Positions 47,901-56,300 of a stretch of 64,000 nucleotides of DNA are shown piece after piece. The notes under the pieces are model-generated. The model saw nothing but the letters and a program-made list of their open reading frames with translations, was not told where the DNA came from and made no database searches. This DNA is from Dreissena polymorpha (taxonomy: Eukaryota > Mollusca > Bivalvia > Myida > Dreissenidae): positions 85,786,872 through 85,850,871 of the forward strand of contig NC_068360.1 of NCBI RefSeq assembly GCF_020536995.1, read 5' to 3'. The position numbers and the translations under genes are program-made. Every line of letters starts with the position of its first letter. Position 1 is the stretch's first letter.

Positions 47901-49697
47901 ATTTTAAATCGAATTTCCTTAAGAATCTTTCTTTATATTTCTAACAGATATGAAAGATTCTATGTTGTATATAATCGTTGAACATTTTTAGAATTTTTAG
48001 AACTATCGTTCCTCGTAACTCTTTTAGAGTGGTTTTGTACATATGTATATAATGATTTTGTACTATTTTATGGTGTTTTATGTACAAAAGTGAGACGTTA
48101 ATAAACTATTCTGTCTGTCTGTCTGTCTTCACTCACGGTTGATGTCATAGACCTTGAACTCCGCTGCGAACTCCTCCAGGGTGAAGATGCCGTCGTGGTT
48201 GCTGTCCGAGCTGTCGTACATGTGAGCCGCCGTGACGTCATAAGGCTTCAGCAGAAGCACGTTGATCCTAAAAACGCCAATCGTCACATGCGTTAAACGT
48301 TGCGTATAGGGTTTTTTCCCGACATATTTGCTCGTTTCATTATTTATAAAGTAACATTAAGGGGTTATTTTCAGTTAACAAATGCATCGTTCGATGTGAA
48401 TATATTTCCACTTTCTCGCAATACCATACGATTACCGTATTATGACTATTAAGCGCTCTAATCCCCCTAAATGAAAAATAATAAGTGACTATTATCCGAC
48501 ATCCTCACACCCTACATTCAATCGCGCAAATGTATCCTTAGGAATAATGGAACCGCAGAAGAGTTCTTGTTATCTACCATCTATGTTTTTAAGGCATATT
48601 CGCGTCCCGTCGCTTTAAAGTTTCGCCACGGACGCTTTATATATATATATATTTAATAGTGCAATTTTGTTTTTCAGAAAATTTGATTTTTCGTTATAAT
48701 ATGATTATTTATCATTCAAAATGATGTTTTCACTAATTAATATCATAGCCACACGCTAACCATCTGTGCGCTTAAACATATAAAAAACGCACACTTTCGC
48801 TTAATATTCCAACGCCCGTGCGTTTACATTTTAATGGTGTTATTCCCATCTTCTTCGCTTTAACGTATAACCATAACGTTACTTGCGGTAACGGGTCAAT
48901 AAAGGGCGTTTTTTTTCGACTTGAGCGTGTTATCGGACCTTTAAGGCGTATATCCACGCTTCTTCGCTTTAACTAACCGTTAAGGAACTACTTTCCCAAT
49001 CCGTCGTATTAACGTGTCCTTAGGAGTACATGCACACACTTCATCGCATACAATTATACTTCAGTGGCTATTTCACATAACAGTAAGAAGTGCCAATTCC
49101 ACTTCCTCTTGTAAAAATATCACCAAGGGAAAATCCTTTACTTGCATGTCTTAACGTAAAATCTAGGTACTTACAACAAAACGCCTGGAACGAAATTATC
49201 AGTATTTTAACCCATTTATGCCTAGTGGACTCTCCCATCCTTCTAAATTGGATCAATTTATTTCCAAAATTAAGGATGTCTAGTATATTTATTTCTTTAT
49301 TTAGAATATTTCTTACAGAAATTCCTTTAAGCAAACAGCGCAGACCCTGATGAGACGCCGCATCATGCGGCGTCTCATCTGGGTCTACGCTGTTTGCCAA
49401 GGCTTTTTTTCTAGACGCGAGGCATACATGGGTTAATGACTGGATTTCCTAAAGCTTGTGTAAACAAACATTGTAGCTTCAAATGCTCTCATAGCACTAG
49501 ACGTTTCGACAAATATTTATTGTATTTAAGTTATTCAACAATGTTTCCGAAATAATTAAATTTGAATTAATCTATTTGAACATCTATGGATGAGGCAATT
49601 TAACAGTCAATATTCAATCAAGAAAGGTCCAGCAAGTCACTTACCCGGCACCGAGGCCAACTAAAGCCAAAAGAAGGACACATGTATGGAAGCGCAT
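41788..49697 (-). CDS. Secreted EF-hand protein with duplicated two-loop module (4 exons)
   Basis: The - strand model joins 49697-49645, 48267-48137, 42479-42312 and 41936-41788. Introns are GT-AG, with phases 2, 1 and 1, giving about 166 residues. Residues 1-17 (MRFHTCVLLLALVGLGA) are a typical signal peptide. EF-hand loops are at 39-50 (DSNHDGIFTLEE), 59-70 (DINHDGAVTRHE) and 115-126 (DADHDGTVQRSE). A degenerate fourth (about 94-105, DIAPADHHLKQA) completes two equal modules 56 residues apart. The two loops of each module start only about 20 residues apart, closer than the roughly 36 of standard EF-hand pairs. Introns 2 and 3 both cut the His codon at loop position 4. A role in secreted calcium binding, such as shell or haemolymph, is inferred. 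The end of exon 4 is the weakest part: the frame runs to a stop at 41788, but a CAG|GTAGTG donor also lies at about 41890-41895. Intron 2 contains a LINE on the opposite strand. Confidence 0.85.
42312..42479 (-). CDS. EF-hand gene exon 3
   Basis: 168 bases lie between acceptor TTTGCAG and donor GACC|GTAAGT. It encodes the second half of loop 2 (HDGAVTRHEYTAYVCFL), the connector YQISHYMYDEYD, the degenerate loop 3, and DYSAFYHKLDAD, the first half of loop 4. Decayed tandem copies of its 5' half lie just upstream in the gene (42522-42745). Confidence 0.88.
42522..42610 (-). pseudogene. Tandem partial copy of EF-hand exon 3 with intact acceptor
   Basis: Displaced 131 bp from the real exon. The acceptor TTTGCAG is intact, and from phase 1 it reads DGSVTRHENTSYIIFLTP and then MYQISPCIS and a stop. 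The matching real exon reads DGAVTRHEYTAYVCFLSP. It has lost the 3' half and the donor. If spliced in, it would end the protein early, after the second EF-hand. Confidence 0.75.
42655..42745 (-). pseudogene. Second tandem partial copy of EF-hand exon 3, acceptor lost
   Basis: Displaced a further 131 bp. It reads DEGAVTRHE, a stop, then TSYVYLL and YQISHC. The acceptor AG is changed (TTTGCTG), so it should not be recognised. Confidence 0.7.
42746..43199. other. Intron 2 of the EF-hand gene, upstream of the LINE
   Basis: No host exon seen. A small inverted repeat (AAAATATATTTCAT / ATGAAATATATTTT) lies at 43158-43212, near the presumed LINE 5' end. Confidence 0.45.
43455..44048 (+). pseudogene. 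LINE ORF1-like protein
   Basis: About 198 codons from MATGNNSQ. It is acidic and Ser/Thr-rich at first, then basic (KKTVTTRVTKPKRQ, KGKRNNKKRR), then a short helical part (NKLTNQMRASFESVYRKIEN). No zinc knuckle or RRM is visible. The helical region seems to continue in another frame at 44000-44130 (ATIANLIGKDKVTLRR), so a frameshift is likely. Confidence 0.6.
44527..45143 (+). pseudogene. LINE APE-type endonuclease segment
   Basis: Two overlapping frames carry endonuclease motifs: GSGGVGIFVKNEL at 44539 and, in the next frame, VVGDFNARIGDTDDF near 44790 (the GDFN motif) and YAVVDYCLVPYEQL (the conserved late Asp) near 44993. The frame changes between 44640 and 44750. The upstream part is heavily broken. 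Confidence 0.8.
45207..47308 (+). pseudogene. LINE reverse transcriptase segment
   Basis: Frames at 45207-45659, 45705-46061, 46045-46260, 46342-46740 and 46784-47308 follow one another. Landmarks are KSPGYDQIPSEVL (fingers), NYRGITVTS, GFRSKRSTTDHL, the catalytic CVDFSKAYDRI (motif A), GLKQGCLLS (motif B), FYADDLILLA (motif C) and KTKILHFR. All key RT residues are still present, but stops separate the pieces. Confidence 0.88.
48109..48136 (+). repeat. LINE (CTGT)n tail abutting a host splice donor
   Basis: The LINE ends in about four CTGT units (about 48111-48127). The splice donor of EF-hand exon 2, on the other strand, begins at 48136, so fewer than ten bases of original intron remain between them. 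Confidence 0.8.
48137..48267 (-). CDS. EF-hand gene exon 2
   Basis: 131 bases lie between acceptor TTTTTAG and donor AACC|GTGAGT. It encodes residues 19-61: INVLLLKPYDVTAAHMY, the first EF loop DSNHDGIFTLEE, FAAEFKVY, and DIN, the first three residues of the second loop. It is GC-rich compared with its surroundings, as expected for a coding exon here. Confidence 0.88.
48268..49206. other. Intron 1 of the EF-hand gene, 3' part
   Basis: No coding feature. A diverged tandem pattern of CTTCGCTTTAAC at about 48850-48975 suggests a repeat of unknown type. Confidence 0.45.
49207..49436 (+). mobile_element. TTAA-ended MITE-like repeat, best copy
   Basis: 230 bp lie in intron 1 of the EF-hand gene. 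It begins TTAACCCATTTATGCCTAG and ends GCATACATGGGTTAA. The central palindrome at 49349-49379 has 15-bp perfect arms around one base. AGACCC/GGGTCT and AAACAGCG/CGCTGTTT outside it extend the stem to about 60 nt. Confidence 0.8.
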
Positions 49698-49705
49698 TGT
49701 GGCGT
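49645..49705 (-). CDS. EF-hand gene exon 1 (signal peptide)
   Basis: The start codon is at 49697. Eight bases of 5' UTR lie between it and an acceptor-like TTTTTGCAG, which suggests a non-coding exon further upstream. It encodes MRFHTCVLLLALVGLGA and ends GCCGG|GTAAGT in phase 2. Confidence 0.85.
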
Positions 49706-52019
49706 CTGCAAAAACAAAGATATTGGTTGTACATCGGTCTTATCGCAGGTCGCTTATCGAATTAGCGTTGAATGTACACTGGAGCGTTATAAGATAGTAC
49801 ATATAAATCACGATTTTACAATTTAACAATAACTATAAGATATACATGTAGTTTAAACTGCATATTTCACTCTTATCATGTATTGATAACATCAGCTATT
49901 ATTTTGTTTCTTGTGCTTTTAGTTAAACGCTAGCAATACTTCCATGTAAAACAGCTATGGCGTCAAACTAATGTATGGAAGTACCAGTAAACTAGTACTC
50001 AGGAACACTCCCTTTCCGGCATCCGAGAAAGGGCAGGATGTGCACGTACCATTCATGAATACTTATCCTATCCACCGAGCAACTTATCCCAATTTCATTC
50101 TCATCGCTCGAGCTGAAATAGATCAGTTTTAACCAAATACTATATTGGAGTTCTATCAATACTCACTGTCTGCGACTGAGAAGATAATGATGTCTGCGGT
50201 GTTTTACTTTAATTGCAATGTCGTGATCGCTTGGACAGATAAGGCTTGGACTTTTGTAGGCCATGCGCTCAACGGTTGGTTTACCATTTGTGTCGGCCAG
50301 AAGGCTGTTCACCTACTAGTGTATCGCATCGTCTGGCGAGAAGCTATCATGTCCGCTTACAAGACCACAACACTTTGCGGAAAGGATATCTCCTGACCAA
50401 ACTTCTCGAACCACCATTAGATGAGCAACCTTTGGACATAACAAAAACTTTGCATAATATATCGATATACCCATTTGTTGTGTATGACACATCCCATATT
50501 TGGTGTGTAACAGGGTGTTTTTGTTCTAGCTGTAAGTTTGTCCGTCAGATTCGAGAATTATCGGTCACAACCCAATGCGTTTGACCATTGTGTTAACATA
50601 AACAACATAACATGGTTGAAGTAGACGAGATAAAGTTTCCATTACGAAAAACTAGAATTGCCATATATAATTGTTCAGATATGTTGCGGTGTTAAAATTA
50701 AGTAATCAAACTATATTCAGAAATAAGCTGTAATTGTAAAATTTACCAGAGGTTTCTATCGGGTTGGGGAGGCGCGCGAATTTTACCACTATATATCATC
50801 ATTGTTAGATGTTATGCATTGTAAGTAGGGTCGTAATATTTGTACTACTGTTATCGTTTAGTTATATCAATTCATAAATCGTGCTTAGTTGAGTTGCAAT
50901 ATCTTCAGAGGTACGAAGTATTCGAATACGCGGCTATTATTATCGTATGGAAAGACTCCACGCATGATATAACTTGTATGTTGGTATAATGGTCTACAGT
51001 ATCCTAAAGTCCATTATCTACATACTGCTATCTGTCTTTCACATTCGACGAAATGATAATTAGCCGTGAACCAATGTTGATATGACAATATTTCTTCTTG
51101 TGAATAGATACCTGCGTTTGCTTTAAGAATAAGACGTACCGGTAACAAGAATGTTAAATATCAAATAATCATTATACTTTTTTCAATAATTCATGTTTCT
51201 TTTAAAGTAAGCACGTTACCAGAACCACAACACTTGTATACGTATGCAATCACAATTGCTTTGTAGCAAATACGTTTAAATTATACTATGTTTAATTATC
51301 GTCAAATAACTACAAATCCTCAACGTAGGATGCTAGCATTTTTAAATTAAATAATGGGTAATTATTCAATATTTGATGAAATTGTTGTTATTGTTGATAC
51401 AATTATCCCCGTAATATGGTCTATTGCGCTAAGTGCTAATACAATCATCGTATTACCACATAATTGTTAAGACATCGGATGATAAGGATCGACACAATGT
51501 TGCCACATCAAGGTGGATATAATATAATTATTTACTTATTAACAGAATTGGGTTATTTAAAAATGCCAACCGGTATATGAAGTTCGGGATTTAAATGGGG
51601 ATTCAGTTGAATGAAAATGCAGTGATATTGAATATATTTTTATGCATAGAACAAATTATCAGCATTGCTTTGCTTTTTAAATGTACGAAATATATTATTG
51701 TTAAGTATATTTATATCCTGCATTAATTGAAAAGCTCACCAACTGAGGTCGAACCACCAAGTTATGAAATAATAAACGCTTACAACGAATTATGTAAATG
51801 CTAAAAAATATATATTATAAAAGACCATAGTCATGCAATATAAACACACATACACGCGTAACAGCTTTTCTCAAAAGTGTGGCATGTTTGGAAAACACAA
51901 AAAAGAGAAGGACGAAGAAAAATAAATAGAATTTATTATATATTAACAAAACATATAAACACGTACAATTGTATAAACCAGCCTGTTTTTCACCCTGAAA
52001 AAAGACATATAAAATACAT
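49706..52019. other. Stretch upstream of the EF-hand gene without recognised exon
   Basis: It probably holds the promoter and a 5' UTR exon of the EF-hand gene, but neither can be placed. Frames at 50145-50584 have no known domain. Confidence 0.4.
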
Positions 52020-53010
52020 TCTCTAGGTCTTTGACACTGAGAAGTGCAGCATCCTGCAAGTACGTAGATGACTATAACCAATACTGACCAATACTGCACA
52101 ACTGAACCCTCAAAGGGCATACATTCGCAAGTGAAGAAACATCAAAGTATCTTGTTGTGGAATTGACGAAGTCCTGGAAGCCTCACATCCAGAATACAAG
52201 AAGGAAATGGAACAGTGCACTTGGATTCCTCTGCAGGGATCAAAGGTTAGGAAAGGAGAATGTAAAAAGTGCTGCCTACTTTTCAATAGTTCGCCCACAT
52301 CTGGAATATTATAGCACGGTCTGGAATCCATATCAGAAGGGTCAGATTCACAACCTGAAGATGGTAATGGGAAGGGCAACAAGGTATGTGATGAACGGCT
52401 AACATACACCAGCAGCGTCACATCCATGCTGGAACACCTGTAGTGGGAAACCCTGGAGTCACGAAGAACTAATGCCCGGCTGGCGATGATCTACAAGATA
52501 TACATTGACATTATAGACATCTCAGCAACAAAATAACTTTCCTCAGACTCAAGCAGGATCCGGTCAAACCATTAAATTAAGTTCTTGCCTATCTCCACAT
52601 CAACACCCTACCCTACAACAGTCATAACTTTTTCCCGGAATAATACCAAACTGGAACAGCTTTCCAGCCTCCGCCGCCGATCGAATCCCCTGACTTGGTA
52701 TCTTTCAAGTAGAGGCTAGCACAATTAAGCTTCTAAGCAAGATGTCGGTGCCGGCTACAAAGTAACTGTCAATGACCCATCATGGCTGCGTCGGTTGAGG
52801 TTCAATCCTCTTGGCGGCCACCGTAGCATAAGAGAGAGGGATGCAACGTAGCTGGGGACGCATCTTTACTGTCCTTCTGACTCTTAACTTTCAAGCTCTT
52901 CTGACTTTACTATTTTCTCACTCTTTACTTTATCCTCTCACCACCAGTCATATAATTGTCAATCTTGACGGCAGCGACGTACGATGTAGATGTAGAAACC
53001 TAAAAAATAT
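52020..53010 (+). mobile_element. Decayed CR1/Jockey-like LINE fragment (RT C-terminus)
   Basis: The frame at 52157-52402 reads ELTKSWKPHIQNTRRKWNSA and SAAYFSIVRPHLEYYSTVWN, the typical region after the RT catalytic core in CR1/Jockey-like LINEs. Past a frame change near 52400-52440, WETLESRRTNARLAMIYKI continues the family pattern. The remainder to about 53010 is degraded 3' sequence. Only the 3' quarter of an element remains. Confidence 0.8.
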
Positions 53011-53121
53011 TCTAGTATATCTCACTCCCCCCCCGCCCCCGGCAACCTTCACAATCATGTTCTTCCGTGTTTTACACTTTACAAAAAATCGGGTTATTTT
53101 TAGAATTTCATACTCGTGACT

Positions 53122-53131
53122 GTCACGTGAT
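53122..53131 (+). promoter_or_regulatory. CLEAR-like E-box upstream of MFSD1
   Basis: GTCACGTGAT differs by one base from the CLEAR consensus GTCACGTGAC, bound in vertebrates by TFEB/MITF-family factors at lysosomal genes. It lies about 45 bp upstream of the MFSD1 start codon. Motif and place are seen. Function is inferred. Confidence 0.5.
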
Positions 53132-53175
53132 GAAGTCAGCTGAAGCGGAGTAACAAAAAAATAAGGAAAACAAAA

Positions 53176-53329
53176 ATGTCAACTAAAGACACAGAGAAAA
53201 CTCCGCTGATCAAAACGTATGACGAACCCGAAGTGGAGCTCGCGGGGTGTGGGGCGACGCTACCATGCAACCCAAAACGAGGGCTTCATCGATATCTTAT
53301 CCTCATTATTATGTGCTTCCTAAGTTTTG
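53176..53329 (+). CDS. MFSD1: MFSD1 exon 1
   Basis: It starts at the first ATG of the frame, after a purine-rich leader (AAGGAAAACAAAA). It encodes the cytosolic N-terminus with the EKTPLI signal and most of TM1, ending TTTTG|GTAAGA in phase 1. The downstream in-frame ATGs fall within TM1 and would remove the sorting signal. Confidence 0.92.
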
Positions 53330-56300
53330 GTAAGAAGTTAGTTTGTTTTCTTATGTATCTTTACATGATCGTATCCAATTTTCGCCAGTCTTATCATATT
53401 TAACAAAATGTATAATGTCTCACCTTTTATTTCAGATGATTTTCTTATTTATTTAATGAACATTATGTAAATAACACAATGACAACGAGACGATCTAGTG
53501 CAGTAAAGGATGCTTCATAGTTCCTCTACTCCACGTCTTCTTCCGGTAAAGCCCAAGTCTCACTATTGTCGGTAGAGCCCTGGTCCATCATGGTTTGCTA
53601 ACGTCGGTTGACCGGCGAGAACCGGGATGATTTGTAGAATTTTTTTAACGCTGTCACACTATTTCCTGGTGCTGCCCCGGGTCAACAGCCCGGCAGAGTC
53701 CCGTTCAACCCCAGACTGGCTACGAATTATACAGGTGAAGCGCTGGCAGAGCCCTGGTTTTTCGCCGGTTATGCCCTGGTTGAGCCCCCGTGAAAGCCGG
53801 CTGCATCCCGGTATACCGTAACTCCGCACTCACCGGGGCTATACTGGCATCAGACCCCGACAGAGCTACGGCAATGCCCTGGTTTAACCCCGGTCATTGC
53901 CAGTAATGCCCCGGCAGAGCGGGTGAATGCTGGTGGTGTCCCTGCAGAGTTCCGGTTTACTTAAGTACCATAGCTATACCGTAACTCTGCCGGCATACAC
54001 CGGGGGGTTGCCGTAGCTCTACCGGGGTCTGTATAGGCCCCGGTGGAGCTACAGTGCCATCCCAGTTGTTCCTGTTGATGTCCCGGTTGTTCCCAGTTCC
54101 ACGCCGGTCATTGCTGGTCCTTTCTGGTGACTCCCGGTTCATCGGGGAGGTATTAAACATTTTCCCAGTGGAGCCCTGGTTGTCCCCGGTTCATCCCGGC
54201 GGAGCCTCAGTTCATCCCGGTAGGGTCGTGGTTCATCCCAGAAGATGCCGGATCACGCACCGTGGCGCCGCGTCTCATAGTGAGACTGAGCCTTAAAGGT
54301 CAGGAGTCTAAATCTATAGACTGTACGGTTGACCTACATGTAACTGAGAGATGAGACAGCCACTGGGCCTCTACCAATTTAAAATCTAAAAGACTATATA
54401 GGTAATAAAACTATGTAAAGGCTTTGGCTGGTTACGCTCTCCTAGAGGGTGAGGCTCTGAGCTGGAGTCAGTGACAAGGATGGGCAGTTATTGGTATCAC
54501 GATGGTAAATGTTCCTGTAATGTTCCACCTGTAAACACTTTTAAACTAACACCCAACGGAGCACCTTTTGTACAGTTTTCACACTTTAACCAATAGGCGC
54601 ACACAAAAAATCTTCTATTTAGAAGGAGTGCTGTATCAGAAGATGAAGAGTAGAAAATTTCATCATTTCCAATGATGATTGAATAGAAAGGTTTATCAGT
54701 ACTCTCATGATTGGACCCAAAGTTCAACACAAGGATTAGACCATACTGCATGGTTAAAATCTGGTTAACTGAAATGGTTGAAGCTAGGACAGAGTGCTAA
54801 TCTTTTTAACCAGACAACTTTTCAGCTCATGGTTACTTTAAAGTATAGAATGTTTATTTTTTGTGATTGGTCGATAATATTAAAAAGCTTGCAGGTCTAA
54901 TCATAATAATGATAAATTCTGTATTTTCAAACATAACATATTAAGATGCATATATCATTACAACTGTTTAAAAAAACATTTTTGAAAAATACATTTGTTA
55001 TTTAAGCTCAATTTGTCGTTGTTGGCTCAGGTACTACTTAAAAGTACCCCAGGTACTCTTAAGTATAATAATATAAACTATGTACAGAAAATACCCCAAA
55101 GCTCCAGGCCATACTCCATGGTACTTTTTAGTATATTTTCTGTACCCCTGGTAATTAGTAGTATACTTTAGTACCCAGGATACTTTAACTCTTTCAGTGC
55201 TGGACCCAAATTTTGAAGGCCTTGCAAACAGCTTGGATTCAGATGAGACGCCACAGGACGTGGCGTCTCATCAGGATCCAAACTGTTTGCCATTCTAATA
55301 GTATTTTTTGAAAAAAATCGAAGAAAATGCTAATTTTAGAAATTCAGCAGACAACAACTTTCCCAGCATGCAAAGGGTTAAGTAGTACCTGAGTGGACAG
55401 TGACCAATCAAGCGTCAGTAAAAGTAATAAACTAAAAGCGTCAGTAATAGTAATAAACTAATTATGTTTGCAGGGAGCTACTTTTGTTACGACAACCCTG
55501 CAGCCCTACAGGATAACATGACACGAGACCTGAGTATCTCAGTGAGCCAGTTCATGGGGTTCTACGCCTGGTACTCGTGGCCCAATGTGATCCTCTGCTT
55601 CTTTGGAGGCTTCCTCATTGACCGGGTCATGGGTGTGCGACTGGGAGCTGTCATCTTCAGCTTGTTTGTGACTGCTGGACAGGTACGTTACCCAGAGCCT
55701 TGTAATGGGAGAACTGGGCTTATTTCATGTTCGTGTTTTGCCAGATTACTTTGTGCAGTCTCCACAGGCTAGTCAGGGATGACACTTTCTGCCTAAACAA
55801 GTTTTTCACTAAAAAGAAAGTTCCTTTTAACATCATCCCTGCAGTCAGCACAGGCTTATGTGGGACAACACTTTAGGCACATTCATAAAGGCAGTTTTCC
55901 CATGGCAAGGATGATATATTTAGTATAGTCCATAGGGATATAAATTAGCCAAGAGCTTGGGCCATGATTGGCCCCTAAATTGTTTGGTGGGCCCCAATAT
56001 TGTATAATAAACCTCTTTACGAGAAAAACAGAAAGAATAACTGAAGGCAACTCAGGTCAGTTGTTAGTTTTACATTTGTGTCCCTGATCGTTGTCTAATC
56101 TCAAAAATTGTTTAGCTTTCATTTGATCATGTTCAAATAGTGTTTTTTTTCTTTTTTGCCTAATTTTTGTTATCTACATAATGATTCAGCCCAACACAAT
56201 ATGCACAAAAGCACTGAAATTAAATAAAATAACACACATTCCCCGATTTCTGATTAATGTAAGCTCTGATTTTGACAAAAAATTACAAGTTTTAAATGTC

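Larger units (their letters stand above)
43200..48128 (+). mobile_element. Non-LTR retrotransposon (LINE) with APE endonuclease and RT
   Basis: A near full-length LINE of about 4.7-4.9 kb lies antisense within intron 2 of the EF-hand gene. In order: an ORF1-like basic protein (43455-44048, with a frame change near 44000 into 43957-44235), endonuclease (44527-45143, including VVGDFNARIGD), RT (45705-47308), and a C-terminal zinc knuckle (CFICKTC...HALVMC, about 47465-47515). The 3' end is a short AATAAACTATT stretch followed by a (CTGT)n tail. It is broken by at least six stops or frame changes, so it is inactive. The 5' end is not sharply visible and is placed between 43200 and 43430. The clade is not assigned. 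Confidence 0.85.
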
